Counted from the stretch's first letter, positions 17,372-26,656 are shown. The stretch: 64,000 nucleotides of DNA from RBG-16-64-43 sp964353865 (GCA_964353865.1 CAYGXJ010000118.1:1-64000); one strand, 5' to 3'. Program-made: numbers and translations. The notes: a model not told the origin generated them from the sequence alone.

Positions 17372-17802
17372 GCCGCCTCCTCGCCGCGCCCGGTCTCCAA
17401 GCGCGCGATGGACTTGGTGCGCAGCGCGAGCTTGAAGGCGGCCCGCTCCAAGGCCTCCATGGCAGCCTCTTCGGGGAGACCACCCACCTCGAAGATAATG
17501 CGCCCAGGCTTGACCACCGCCACCCAGTGATCCACCGCGCCCTTGCCCTTGCCCATGCGGGTCTCGGCGGCCTTGCGGGTCACCGGCTTGTCGGGGAAGA
17601 TGCGGATCCAGATCTTCCCACGGCGCTTCATTGAATGGACCAAGGCGCGGCGAGCCGCTTCGATTTGGCGTTGGGTCATCCAGCCGGGCTCCAAGGCTTG
17701 CAGCCCCCACTCACCGAAGGCCAACTCGGTGCCACGGGTCTCGTGGCCCTTCATGCGGCCGCGCATTTGCTTGCGCCATTTCACACGCTTCGGCAATAGC
17801 AT
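17368..17802 (-). CDS. rplP: 50S ribosomal protein L16
   Basis: L16 (144 residues), near the A-site and peptidyl-transferase centre. It begins MLLPKRVKWRKQMRGRMKG and carries the signature MGKGKGAVDHWVAVVKPG at about residues 82-99. Confidence 0.98.
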   Translation of the reverse strand: MLLPKRVKWRKQMRGRMKGHETRGTELAFGEWGLQALEPGWMTQRQIEAARRALVHSMKRRGKIWIRIFPDKPVTRKAAETRMGKGKGAVDHWVAVVKPGRIIFEVGGLPEEAAMEALERAAFKLALRTKSIARLETGRGEEAA

Positions 17803-17854
17803 TGCGTCACCTCACTTCGCCGCGCAGATGGGCTGGCCACCCCGCGCAGCACGG

Positions 17855-18535
17855 CTACTCGCTGACGTAGGCGCCTTCGGTCGCCGGCATGTTCGTCTCT
17901 TCCGCCTCGGGGCGCGCTTCACCCCGGAAGATCCACACCTTGACCCCGATCCGCCCAAAGGTGGTCAGGGCCTCGGCCCGCGCAAAGTCCACGTCGGCGC
18001 GCAGCCATTGCAGCGGCACCCGGCCTTCGCGCACCCATTCGGTGCGGCGCATCTCGCTGCCCGAGAGACGCCCGGCGCACATCACCTTGATTCCCTTGGC
18101 GCCCTGGCGCATGGCCGAGCTCACCGCGCGCTTCATCGCCCGGCTGTGGCCGATGCGCCGCTCGAGCTGGCGCGCAATATTGTCGGCCACCAACGGTGCT
18201 TCCAGGTCGGGCGCATTCACTTCCACCACCTTGAGGTCCACCTTGCAGCCGGTGAGCTGCTCCAGGTGCTGGCGCAGTTCTTTCACCGTGGCCCCCTTGC
18301 GCCCGATAAACACCCCGGGCTTGGCGGTGTGCACGAACACGCGCACCAGGTTATGGTTGCGTTCGATCTCCACCCGCGCGATGGCCGCGCTGGTCGCGTC
18401 CTTGAGAATCAGGCGGCGGATGGCGATATCCTGGTGCAACTGGCTGGCGTACTGCTTGCCGCTCGCGAACCAGCGGCTGTCCCAGCTCTTGTTGATTCCC
18501 AGGCGAAATCCGATCGGATGTACTTTGCGCCCCAT
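17855..18535 (-). CDS. rpsC: 30S ribosomal protein S3
   Basis: S3 (226 residues) lines the mRNA entry channel. N-terminal family sequence is MGRKVHPIGFRLGI; a KH domain follows (FIGRKGATVKELRQHLE), then the signature AKGIKVMCAGRLSGSEMRRTEW region. The C-terminal tail is acidic. Confidence 0.98.
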   Translation of the reverse strand: MGRKVHPIGFRLGINKSWDSRWFASGKQYASQLHQDIAIRRLILKDATSAAIARVEIERNHNLVRVFVHTAKPGVFIGRKGATVKELRQHLEQLTGCKVDLKVVEVNAPDLEAPLVADNIARQLERRIGHSRAMKRAVSSAMRQGAKGIKVMCAGRLSGSEMRRTEWVREGRVPLQWLRADVDFARAEALTTFGRIGVKVWIFRGEARPEAEETNMPATEGAYVSE

Positions 18536-18594
18536 AGCATCTCCTGGCCCGGTGCCGGCCGTCGCCCCGCAGGGTGCGCCGTGCTCCGGAATCC

Positions 18595-18939
18595 CTACTC
18601 GGCCGTCACTTCGCGCAAGGTGATGGTGACGTGCGACGTGCGCCGCAGAATCGGCTTGAATCGTCCGCGCGCACCGAAGCGCCGCCAGCGGCGGGTCGGT
18701 CCTTCATTGGCGAAGACCCCGCTCACCACCAGATCCTCCGTGCGCCAACCGGCGTTCTCTTCGGCATTGGCCATAGCCGAGCGCAGCAGCTTGGCCACAT
18801 CGTGGGCCGCGGTCTGCGGCAGGCTTTGCAGGAGGGCCAAAGCCTGCGGCGCCTTGCGTCCGCGAATGACGTTGATGACGCGCCGCATCTTTTGCGCCGA
18901 GGAGGGTGCGAAGCGCAGGGTTGCTCTGACCTCTTCCAT
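18595..18939 (-). CDS. rplV: 50S ribosomal protein L22
   Basis: L22 (114 residues), whose extended beta-hairpin lines the exit tunnel. Family pattern: SAQKMRRVINVIRGRKAPQAL near the N-terminus and the tunnel loop GPTRRWRRFGARGRFKPILRR at about 80-100, then TSHVTITL. Confidence 0.97.
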   Translation of the reverse strand: MEEVRATLRFAPSSAQKMRRVINVIRGRKAPQALALLQSLPQTAAHDVAKLLRSAMANAEENAGWRTEDLVVSGVFANEGPTRRWRRFGARGRFKPILRRTSHVTITLREVTAE

Positions 18940-18942
18940 GGA

Positions 18943-19260
18943 CTATCCCTCCTTGGCAGCGGGGGCCGGCACCGCGGGCGTGGCCGCCGTGGTGGCAGCT
19001 TCTCGCGTCACATGCCCGCGAAAGGTGCGCGTCGGGGCGAATTCGCCCAGGCGGTGGCCCACCATGTTCTCGGTGACATAGATCGGCACGTGTCGCCGGC
19101 CGTCGTGAACCGCGATGGTGTGGCCCACCATCTGCGGGAAGATCGTGCTGGCGCGGCTCCAGGTGCGAATGACCTTCTTCTCGCCGCGCTGGTTCATGGC
19201 CTCGACCTTCTTCAAGAGCTTCGGTTCGACGAACGGCCCCTTCTTCAGCGATCGCGACAT
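18943..19260 (-). CDS. rpsS: 30S ribosomal protein S19
   Basis: S19 (105 residues), in the small-subunit head. It begins MSRSLKKGPFVEPKLLKKV and has TWSRASTIFPQMVGHTIAVHDG and the signature region ENMVGHRLGEFAPTRTFRGH. The last ~15 residues are an Ala/Pro-rich extension. Confidence 0.98.
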   Translation of the reverse strand: MSRSLKKGPFVEPKLLKKVEAMNQRGEKKVIRTWSRASTIFPQMVGHTIAVHDGRRHVPIYVTENMVGHRLGEFAPTRTFRGHVTREAATTAATPAVPAPAAKEG

Positions 19261-19290
19261 TTTCTTGCCTCCACACTAATCCCGGACGCT

Positions 19291-20133
19291 TCAGGCCTTC
19301 TTGCGCTTGGGCACCCGGCGCCGCACGATGAACTGATCGGTCAGCTTGTTGTTGCGCGTGCGCTTGCCGCGGGTGGGTTTGCCCCACGGGCTCTTCGGGC
19401 TGGGCATGCCCGTCGGCTGCCGGCCTTCGCCGCCGCCGTGCGGATGGTCGCGCGGCGACATGGCCGTGCCGCGCACCGTCGGGCGCACGCCGCGGTGGCG
19501 GCTGGCACCGGCCTTGCCCAGCTTCACGTTGCGCCGCTCCACATTGCCCACAACGCCGATCGTTGCGTAGCAGGTCTGCCTCACCAGACGCACCTCACCC
19601 GAAGGCAGGCGCACCTGGGCATACTCGCTTTCCTTGGCCAGGATCTGCGCGCCGGCACCCGCCGAACGCACCAGCTGCCCGCCGCGCCCGTCCTGCAATT
19701 CCACATTGTGCACCAGCGTGCCCACCGGAATCTGCGAGATGGGCAGCGCGTTGCCCGCGCGGATCTCGGCCTGCGGACCCGCCATCACCGTGTCGCCCAC
19801 CTTGAGGTCGAGCGGGGCGATGATGTAGCGCTTCTCGCCGTCGGCGTAGACCACGAGTGCAATGCGCGCCGAACGATTCGGATCGTATTCGATGTGCGCC
19901 ACGCGCGCTGCGATATCGCGCTTGTCGCGCTTGAAATCGATGAGACGAATGTGACGGCGCTCGCCGCCGCCGCGATGGCGGACGGAGACCTTGCCCTGTA
20001 CGTCGCGACCGCCGTGCCCGCGGCGGGGCACGATCAGCGAGCGCTCGGGCCGTGCACGGGTGACCTCTTCGAAGGTCGGCCCGGCCATGCCCCGGCGACC
20101 GGGGGAGGTGGGTTTGAACTTCTTCACCGGCAT
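19291..20133 (-). CDS. rplB: 50S ribosomal protein L2
   Basis: L2 (280 residues), required for subunit association and peptidyl-transferase activity. It has the N-terminal KKFKPTSPGRRGM, the RHRGGGERRHIRLIDFKR core and the C-terminal signature with the essential histidine in DHPHGGGEGRQP. Confidence 0.98.
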   Translation of the reverse strand: MPVKKFKPTSPGRRGMAGPTFEEVTRARPERSLIVPRRGHGGRDVQGKVSVRHRGGGERRHIRLIDFKRDKRDIAARVAHIEYDPNRSARIALVVYADGEKRYIIAPLDLKVGDTVMAGPQAEIRAGNALPISQIPVGTLVHNVELQDGRGGQLVRSAGAGAQILAKESEYAQVRLPSGEVRLVRQTCYATIGVVGNVERRNVKLGKAGASRHRGVRPTVRGTAMSPRDHPHGGGEGRQPTGMPSPKSPWGKPTRGKRTRNNKLTDQFIVRRRVPKRKKA

Positions 20134-20137
20134 GAGA

Positions 20138-20440
20138 TTATCCCTTCACCCCTTCGAAGATCGGGATGGTGCCCTTGGACAGGGTGACGATCGCCTTCTT
20201 GAATTCCGAGCGGCGGACCCGCAGGCGGCGGTTGCGCAGCGAGCGGGTGCGCTTCATGGGCACGATCAGCATGTTGACCTTGGCCACCTCGACGTTCTCG
20301 AACAGGGTTTCGACCGCTTCCTTGACCTGGGCCTTGGTGGCGCCGGGCGCCACCTCGAACACGTACTGATGGCGCTTGCTGGCCAGGAAGGTGGTCTTCT
20401 CGGTGATGATCGGGCGCTTGAGGATCTCGTAGATCGTCAT
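20138..20440 (-). CDS. rplW: 50S ribosomal protein L23
   Basis: L23 (100 residues), the exit-tunnel docking site for trigger factor and SRP. Family features are ILKRPIITEKTTFLAS at the N-terminus and the ATKAQVKEAVETLFENVEVAKVN core. Its ATG overlaps the rplD stop (ATGA). Confidence 0.97.
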   Translation of the reverse strand: MTIYEILKRPIITEKTTFLASKRHQYVFEVAPGATKAQVKEAVETLFENVEVAKVNMLIVPMKRTRSLRNRRLRVRRSEFKKAIVTLSKGTIPIFEGVKG

Positions 20441-21072
20441 GCGGCTCTCCCCGGATCGAGCCAGGCCCCGATCAGATCGAGCGCGGCCAATGGAACCACC
20501 ACCTTCTGAAAGGCGAACAGATCGCGGATGTTCAGGTAGTTGGCGCGCAGCGTCTTGGCGTGGGCCAAGTTGCGCACCGAGCGCTCAACCACGTCATCGC
20601 CCTGCGGCAAGAGGACCAAGGCATTCTCGCCGCCGGTCATGGCCTTGAGGGCCACGGCCATGGCGCTGGTCGAGGGCTTCTCGAGGCTCAGCTCGTCGAC
20701 CACCACCAGCATCGCTTCGGCCGCCTTGGCCGAGAGGGCCGAGCGCAGTGCCGCGCGGCGCATCTTCACCGGCATGTTGACCGAATAGTCGCGCGGCACA
20801 GGCGTGTGCACTTTGCCGCCGCCGCGCCATTGCGGCGCGCGGGTCGAGCCCTGGCGGGCGCGGCCGGTGCCCTTCTGGCGCCATGGCTTGCGGCCGCCGC
20901 CGGATACCTCGCCGCGGCCCTTGGTCTTGACCGTGCCCAGGCGCGCATTGGCCAACTGCCGCACCAGCGCCTGGTGCATCAGATCCTGCCGGACCGGAGC
21001 TTCGAAGATGGCCGCGGGCAGGGTCACCCGCTTCACCTTCTTGCCCTGCATGTTCACCACATCCACTTCCAT
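20437..21072 (-). CDS. rplD: 50S ribosomal protein L4
   Basis: L4 (211 residues), which reaches the exit tunnel and in some bacteria represses the S10 operon. I place the start at the ATG at 21072 (MEVDVVNMQGKKVKRV); the open frame upstream is a shadow of rplC. The family loop KPWRQKGTGRARQGSTRAPQ is at about 62-81. It lies between rplC and rplW in the standard S10-operon order. Confidence 0.97.
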   Translation of the reverse strand: MEVDVVNMQGKKVKRVTLPAAIFEAPVRQDLMHQALVRQLANARLGTVKTKGRGEVSGGGRKPWRQKGTGRARQGSTRAPQWRGGGKVHTPVPRDYSVNMPVKMRRAALRSALSAKAAEAMLVVVDELSLEKPSTSAMAVALKAMTGGENALVLLPQGDDVVERSVRNLAHAKTLRANYLNIRDLFAFQKVVVPLAALDLIGAWLDPGRAA

Positions 21073-21109
21073 GGTTTTCGCTCCCAACGCCGTGTGCGCG
21101 CCTGCCGGC

Positions 21110-21739
21110 TTACTGCTTGCGCGCCTCGCGGACGAGCACGATGCTGCCCTTGCCCCCCGGCACGCTGCCCTCAACCCCGAGCAGGTTGCGCTCGGCGTCC
21201 ACCAGCGCCACGCGCACCTTCGAAGAGGTGGAATGGGCCGAGCCCATATGCCCGGCCATGCGCTTGCCGCGGTAGACCCGCCCAGGGGTAGTGGTCTGGC
21301 CGATGGCGCCCGGCGCGCGCTGCCGGTCCGATTGACCGTGGGTTTTCGGCCCGCCACTAAAGTGGTAGCGCTTCACGCCGCCCTGGAAGCCCTTGCCTTT
21401 GGAGGTGCCCAGAATGTCGACGCGCTCACCGATCGCAAACACCTCGACCGTCACGCGATCCCCCGGCTTCAGGCTCTCTTCGACGCCGGGCTCGAACTCG
21501 CGCAAATAGCGCAACGGCTGCGGGGTGGCCTTCTGCAGGTGGCCGCGCTCGCCGCCGGTGAGGTGCGAACTCTTGGCTTCGCCGAAGCCGAGCTGCACGG
21601 CGGCATACCCGTCTTTCTCGGGGGTGCGCACCTGGACAACAAAACACGGCCCAGCTTCGATTAACGTGACCGGAACAAGGCGCCCGGCCAGGTCAAAGAT
21701 CTGGGTCATGCCCACTTTTTTCCCAATCAACCCTTTCAT
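21110..21739 (-). CDS. rplC: 50S ribosomal protein L3
   Basis: L3 (209 residues), an early 23S rRNA binder near the peptidyl-transferase centre. The start ATG at 21739 (MKGLIGKKVGMTQIF) has GAGGAGA about 6 nt upstream; an ATG five codons earlier lacks this. The signature segment is YHFSGGPKTHGQSDRQRAPG, where the conserved glutamine methylated by PrmB in other bacteria lies. Confidence 0.97.
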   Translation of the reverse strand: MKGLIGKKVGMTQIFDLAGRLVPVTLIEAGPCFVVQVRTPEKDGYAAVQLGFGEAKSSHLTGGERGHLQKATPQPLRYLREFEPGVEESLKPGDRVTVEVFAIGERVDILGTSKGKGFQGGVKRYHFSGGPKTHGQSDRQRAPGAIGQTTTPGRVYRGKRMAGHMGSAHSTSSKVRVALVDAERNLLGVEGSVPGGKGSIVLVREARKQ

Positions 21740-21877
21740 CGGTTGTCTCCTCATGCATGCACTGCGCGCGGGACTGTCGGCTTGGGACGGGCCGCATCAT
21801 CCCCCCGCCCGGCGGTCAGCGGTCGGCGGCCCCTGCCGGGGCCGGCCGGTCCGCTCTTGCCGGAGGGTACGCGCCGC

Positions 21878-22186
21878 TCAGATCTTCATTTCGACGTCGA
21901 CGCCGGCTGGCAGGTTCAAGCGCATCAGCGCATCCAGCGTCTTGGCGTCGGGTTCGGTGACCTCAATCAGCCGTTTGTGCGTTCGGATCTCGAAGTGCTC
22001 GTGAGAATCCTTGTCGATGAAAGCCCCCCGCCGCACCGTGAAGCGCTCGATCTCGGTGGGCAGCGGAACCGGGCCGACGACCTTGGCCCCGTTGCGCTCG
22101 GCGGTTTCCACAATGCGCCGCGCGGATTGGTCCAGGACGCGGTGGTCGTACGCTTTGAGCCGAATGCGGATCTTCTGGCGCGCCAT
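21878..22186 (-). CDS. rpsJ: 30S ribosomal protein S10
   Basis: S10 (102 residues), also the NusE antitermination factor in many bacteria. It begins MARQKIRIRLKAYDHRVLDQS and contains the signature region VPLPTEIERFTVRRGAFIDK. It follows tuf by 10 bp, as in many genomes where the str and S10 operons are joined. Confidence 0.98.
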   Translation of the reverse strand: MARQKIRIRLKAYDHRVLDQSARRIVETAERNGAKVVGPVPLPTEIERFTVRRGAFIDKDSHEHFEIRTHKRLIEVTEPDAKTLDALMRLNLPAGVDVEMKI

Positions 22187-22196
22187 AAGTCCTTGC

Positions 22197-23399
22197 CTAA
22201 TCCAGAATCTCAGTGATGACGCCGGCGCCGACCGTCAGCCCGCCTTCACGAATGGCGAACTTCGAGCCCTTTTCCAGCGCCACCGGCACGATCAACTCCA
22301 CGCTCAGGTTCACCGTGTCGCCCGGCATCACCATCTCGACCCCCTCCGGCAGCGTCAGGTTCCCCGTCACGTCCATGGTCCGGATGTAGAACTGCGGCCG
22401 ATACCCCGTGAAGAACGCCTTGTGCCGCCCCCCCTCCTCCTTGCGCAGCACGTACACCTGGCTCTTGAACTTGCGGTGCGGCGTGATCGACCCGGGCTTG
22501 GCGAGCACCTGCCCGCGCTCGACCTCGTCCCGCTCGATCCCGCGCAAGAGCACCCCCACGTTATCCCCCGCCTGCCCCTCGTCCAGCAGCTTGTGGAACA
22601 TCTCCACGCCCGTGCACACCGAACTGGTCGTCTTCTCCCGCAGCCCCACGATCTCGATCGGTTCCCCGACCCTCACGATCCCCCGGTCGATGCGCCCCGT
22701 CACCACCGTCCCCCGCCCTTTGATCGAGAACACGTCCTCGATCGGCATCATGAACGGCAGTTCCGTGTGCCGCACCGGCTGCGGAATGTACTCATCTATC
22801 ACCCGCAACAGCTCCAGGATGCTCGCGTACTCCGGCGCCTTCGGGTCGGTCGAGCTGCTCTCCAGCGCCTTGAGGGCGCTCCCGCGCACGATCGGCGTCG
22901 TATCCCCAGGAAACCCGTACGAAGTCAAGAGCTCGCGCAGTTCCATCTCCACCAGTTCCAAGAGCTCCGCATCGTCCATCATGTCCACTTTGTTCAGGTA
23001 CACCACGATCGACGGCACTTCCACCTGCCGCGCCAGCAGCACGTGCTCCCGCGTCTGCGGCATCGGCCCGTCCGGCACCGCCACCACCAGCACCGCCCCG
23101 TCAATCTGGGCCGCCCCGGTGATCATGTTCTTGATGTAGTCGCGGTGCCCCGGCATGTCCACGTGCGCGTAGTGGCGCTTGTCCGTCTCGTATTCCACGT
23201 GGGCGATGTTGATCGTGATCCCGCGCTCTTTCTCCTCCGGCGCATTGTCGATCGAGTCGTACGACCGAAACTGCGCTTTGCCCATAAACTGGCTTACCTT
23301 CGTGATCGCCGCCGTCAAGGTCGTCTTCCCGTGGTCAATGTGCCCCATCGTCCCCACGTTCAGATGCGGCTTGTTGCGTACAAACTTCTCCTTCGACAT
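22197..23399 (-). CDS. tuf: Elongation factor Tu
   Basis: Delivers aminoacyl-tRNA to the ribosome; 400 residues. G1 is GHIDHGKTT (about 19-27), G3 is DMPGHRDY where most EF-Tus have DCPGHADY, and G4 is NKVD. The three EF-Tu domains are complete. Unlike its neighbours, which favour C-ending codons, this gene uses G-ending codons very heavily (GGG, ACG, GCG, GTG, CCG, CGG), visible as long C-runs on the plus strand. It lies 40 bp after fusA. Confidence 0.97.
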   Translation of the reverse strand: MSKEKFVRNKPHLNVGTMGHIDHGKTTLTAAITKVSQFMGKAQFRSYDSIDNAPEEKERGITINIAHVEYETDKRHYAHVDMPGHRDYIKNMITGAAQIDGAVLVVAVPDGPMPQTREHVLLARQVEVPSIVVYLNKVDMMDDAELLELVEMELRELLTSYGFPGDTTPIVRGSALKALESSSTDPKAPEYASILELLRVIDEYIPQPVRHTELPFMMPIEDVFSIKGRGTVVTGRIDRGIVRVGEPIEIVGLREKTTSSVCTGVEMFHKLLDEGQAGDNVGVLLRGIERDEVERGQVLAKPGSITPHRKFKSQVYVLRKEEGGRHKAFFTGYRPQFYIRTMDVTGNLTLPEGVEMVMPGDTVNLSVELIVPVALEKGSKFAIREGGLTVGAGVITEILD

Positions 23400-23439
23400 G
23401 GTACGTCCTCCTGCGCGACGTCGCTGCGGCGATGGCCGC

Positions 23440-25512
23440 TTAGGCCCTGATAACCTTGTCGGCGACCTCTTGGGTCACCGCCTGATAATGGTCGAACTCC
23501 ATCGTGAACACCCCGCGCCCCTGAGTGGAGGAGCGCAGCTGGGTGGCATAGCCGAACATTTCCGCGAGCGGCACCACGGCCCGCACCGCCTGGGCCGCGC
23601 CCGGGCGAGGCTCAATGCCCAGGATGTTTCCCCGCCGGGCCGAAAGGTTGCCCATGATGTCGCCCAGATACTCCTCCGGCGCAACCACCTCGACCCGCAT
23701 AACCGGCTCAAGCAACACCGGCGCGCCGCGCTGCACGCCTTCCTTGAAGCCGAGCGAGCCGGCCATCTTGAAAGCCATTTCGCTCGAGTCCACTTCGTGG
23801 TACGAGCCGTCGATCAGCTTGACGGCGATATCCACCACGGGGTACCCGGCCAGCACGCCGGCCTCGCCCGCTTCGCGCACACCCTTTTCGACCCCGGGGA
23901 TGTATTCGCGCGGGATCGATCCGCCGACGATCTTGTTTTCGAACGTGATACCCGAGCCAGGCAGGCCCGGTTCGAGCGAGAGCACGATGTGCCCGTATTG
24001 CCCATGTCCGCCGGTCTGCTTGACGTAGCGGTACTCCAGCTTGGGCACCGCGCGGGTAATCGATTCCTTGTAGGCCACGCGCGGCCGGCCGACATTGGCC
24101 TGGACGTTGAACTCGCGGCGCATGCGATCGACCAGCACGTCCAGGTGCAATTCGCCCATGCCGGCGATGATCGTCTGGCCGGTGTTCTCGTCCACCCGCA
24201 CCTGAAAGGTGGGGTCTTCCTCCGAGAGTTTCTGCATCGCCTGCGCCAGCTTGTCCTGATCGGCCGTGCTGCGCGGCTCGATGGCCACCATGATCACCGG
24301 GGTGGGGAAGGCGATGTTCTCCAAAACAATCGGGTTGCTCGTGGCGCACAACGTATCCCCGGTGAAGGTGTCTTTCATGCCCAGCACCGCAGCGATGTCG
24401 CCCGCCAGGATCTCGGTCATCTCCTCGCGCCGGTCGGCGTACATGCGGATCAGCCGCCCCACCCGCTCGCGCTTGCCCTTGGTTGAATTGAAGACCGTCG
24501 TGCCCTGGATGATCTTTCCCGAGTACACGCGGAAATAAGCCAGCCGCCCGACATACGGGTCGGTCACAATCTTGAACACCAGCGCGCTGAGGGGTGCGCT
24601 CTCGTCGGCCGGGCGAATCTCTTCCTCACCGGTGGATGGATGCACGCCGCGCACGGCCGGGATGTCAAGCGGGGAGGGAAGGAAATCCACCACCGCGTCG
24701 AGCACCGACTGGATGCCTTTGTTGCGCAGCGCCGACCCGCACAGCACCGGTGCCGCCGTGCCGGCAATCACCGCCCGGCGCAAGGCCGCACGCAGCTCGT
24801 CCGCGGCGATGGGCTTGGCCTCCAGGTACTTGAGGGTCAGGGCCTCGTCCGTCTCGGCGATCTTCTCGACCATGCGCGCATGCTGCGTCGCCGCGAGCGG
24901 TTCCAGCTCCGGCGGGATCGGACCCCGCTCGGGAGCCGCGCCCAATTCGTCGGGGTACAGAATGGCTTCGCCGGCCAAAAGATCGATCACGCCCCGAAAC
25001 GAGGATTCCGCGCCGATCGGCAATTGAATGGGGATGGGGTTCGCGCCTAGGCGCTCCTGGATGCTCTCGACCGAGCGCTCGAAGGAGGCCCCTACCCGAT
25101 CCATTTTGTTAATGAAGCACAGGCGCGGCACACCGTAGCGGTCGGCCTGGCGCCAGACCGTTTCGCTCTGGGGTTCGACGCCCTGCACCGCGTCGAACAC
25201 CACCACCCCGCCATCCAGCACCCGCAACGAACGCTGCACCTCGGCGGTGAAGTCGATGTGCCCCGGCGTATCAATCAGATTGACAAAGCAGCCGCGCCAC
25301 TCGGCGCTGACCGCAGCGGCTACGATGGTGATGCCGCGCTCGCGCTCTTGTTCCATCCAATCGGTGACGGTCGTGCCTTCGTCGACCGAGCCCAGGCGGT
25401 GCGTCCGCCCGGTATAGAACAAGACCCGTTCCGTCGTCGTGGTCTTGCCGGCATCGATGTGAGCGATGATGCCGATATTGCGGACTCTCTCGAGCGGGAT
25501 CTGGCGTGGCAT
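23440..25512 (-). CDS. fusA: Elongation factor G
   Basis: GTPase that drives translocation and, with RRF, ribosome recycling. 690 residues, the normal size. Motifs: G1 AHIDAGKTT (about 17-25), G2 within RGITI, G3 DTPGHID, G4 NKMD. Domain IV carries the expected GGSIPREYIPGVEKG region. It is in the canonical rpsL-rpsG-fusA-tuf order. Confidence 0.98.
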   Translation of the reverse strand: MPRQIPLERVRNIGIIAHIDAGKTTTTERVLFYTGRTHRLGSVDEGTTVTDWMEQERERGITIVAAAVSAEWRGCFVNLIDTPGHIDFTAEVQRSLRVLDGGVVVFDAVQGVEPQSETVWRQADRYGVPRLCFINKMDRVGASFERSVESIQERLGANPIPIQLPIGAESSFRGVIDLLAGEAILYPDELGAAPERGPIPPELEPLAATQHARMVEKIAETDEALTLKYLEAKPIAADELRAALRRAVIAGTAAPVLCGSALRNKGIQSVLDAVVDFLPSPLDIPAVRGVHPSTGEEEIRPADESAPLSALVFKIVTDPYVGRLAYFRVYSGKIIQGTTVFNSTKGKRERVGRLIRMYADRREEMTEILAGDIAAVLGMKDTFTGDTLCATSNPIVLENIAFPTPVIMVAIEPRSTADQDKLAQAMQKLSEEDPTFQVRVDENTGQTIIAGMGELHLDVLVDRMRREFNVQANVGRPRVAYKESITRAVPKLEYRYVKQTGGHGQYGHIVLSLEPGLPGSGITFENKIVGGSIPREYIPGVEKGVREAGEAGVLAGYPVVDIAVKLIDGSYHEVDSSEMAFKMAGSLGFKEGVQRGAPVLLEPVMRVEVVAPEEYLGDIMGNLSARRGNILGIEPRPGAAQAVRAVVPLAEMFGYATQLRSSTQGRGVFTMEFDHYQAVTQEVADKVIRA

Positions 25513-25616
25513 CTACGTCTCTTTCGGCGACCCGTGCAGCGCATGTTTCCGGTCGAACGTGCTGCCTGGCTCCCCCTGCGAGCCGCGCTGTCCGCCAGAT
25601 AATTCGCTTGCCCTCG

Positions 25617-26087
25617 TTACCAGCGATAGTGGGCGAAGGCGCGGTTGGCCTCCGCCATCTTGTGCACTTCCTCGCGGCGCTTGACCGCCGTGCCCGTGTT
25701 ACCGGCCGCATCCAACAGTTCCCCGGCCAGCTTCTCGCGCATCGACTTGCCGCCGCGCGCCCGGCTGGCGGCGATGAGCCAGCGCATGGCCAGGCTCTCG
25801 CGCCGCGCGGGTTCCACCTCGACCGGCACCTGATACGTGGCGCCGCCCACCCGCCGCGGCTTGACCTCGACACTCGGGGCCACGTTCTTCAGCGCTTCCT
25901 CGAAGATCTCCATCGGCTCGCGCTTGCTGCGCTCCTGCACCAGGGCGAAGGCGCCGTAGACGATCGAGGCGGCAGTGCTCTTCTTGCCCCGCCGCATGAC
26001 CAGGTGAATCATCCTCTGGACGACCAGGCTGCCGTAGCGAATGTCCGGCGGGGTTGGCCGGTTGACTGCCCGTTCACGTCGCGCCAT
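25617..26087 (-). CDS. rpsG: 30S ribosomal protein S7
   Basis: S7 (156 residues), primary binder of the 3' major domain of 16S rRNA. It shows PPDIRYGSLVVQRMIHLVMRRGKKS at the N-terminus and the ARGGKSMREKLAGELLDA helix. It lies 36 bp after rpsL. Confidence 0.98.
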   Translation of the reverse strand: MARRERAVNRPTPPDIRYGSLVVQRMIHLVMRRGKKSTAASIVYGAFALVQERSKREPMEIFEEALKNVAPSVEVKPRRVGGATYQVPVEVEPARRESLAMRWLIAASRARGGKSMREKLAGELLDAAGNTGTAVKRREEVHKMAEANRAFAHYRW

Positions 26088-26123
26088 CGTCTTTGCTCCC
26101 TAGCCGTGAGTCCACCCGGCAGC

Positions 26124-26552
26124 TTACTTGCCGGATTCCTTCGGCCGCTTGTTGCCATACTTCGAGCGGCTCTGGCGGCGCGCCTCGACACCGGTGGTGT
26201 CGAGCGTTCCGCGTACGATGTGGTAGCGCACACCGGGCAAATCCTTGACGCGTCCGCCGCGCACCAGCACCACCGAGTGTTCCTGCAGGGCATGCCCTTC
26301 GCCGGGAATGTAGGCGGTGACCTCAATGCCGTTGGTCAGGCGCACGCGCGCAATCTTGCGCAGCGCCGAGTTCGGCTTCTTGGGAGTCATGGTGCGCACG
26401 ATCGTGCACACGCCGCGCTTCTGCGGCGCGCCGCGCGGCTGGCGAATGCGGCGCTGGCGGCGTGAGTTGAGCGTGTAGAGCAGGGCCGGCGCCTTGCTCT
26501 TGGCCCGCTTGGTGCTGCGCCCCTTGCGCACGAGCTGGTTAGTCGTCGGCAA
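26124..26552 (-). CDS. rpsL: 30S ribosomal protein S12
   Basis: S12 (142 residues), in the decoding centre. The start is the TTG at 26552: it gives the family N-terminus (M)PTTNQLVRKGR and has GGGAGG 6 nt upstream. An ATG at 26636 in the same frame would add 28 residues unlike S12. The streptomycin-region segments TPKKPNSALRK and the PGVRYHIVRGTLD loop are intact, with Lys at the positions usually linked to drug sensitivity. The C-terminus is a basic extension. Confidence 0.96.
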   Translation of the reverse strand: MPTTNQLVRKGRSTKRAKSKAPALLYTLNSRRQRRIRQPRGAPQKRGVCTIVRTMTPKKPNSALRKIARVRLTNGIEVTAYIPGEGHALQEHSVVLVRGGRVKDLPGVRYHIVRGTLDTTGVEARRQSRSKYGNKRPKESGK

Positions 26553-26628
26553 TTTCGGCCTCCCTAACAGCCACGCCGGGCATTCCGTCCGGCCGTGGGC
26601 CTTTCCGAGCTTGTCCTTGGCAGTAGGG

Positions 26629-26656
26629 GAGGCCATCGAGAGTACGCGATGGCCTC
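26629..26656 (-). promoter_or_regulatory. Leader hairpin upstream of rpsL
   Basis: Perfect 10-bp inverted repeat GAGGCCATCG/CGATGGCCTC with an 8-nt loop, about 70 nt downstream of the predicted rpsL transcription start and about 75 nt before its start codon. No T-run follows, so it is not a simple terminator. It could be a site for autoregulation by S7 or S12 or an mRNA-stabilising element; this is inference. Confidence 0.55.

Noticed and set aside
26553..26636. Upstream ATG start for S12
   Set aside because: The extra 28 residues do not resemble S12, and a strong ribosome binding site precedes the TTG at 26552.
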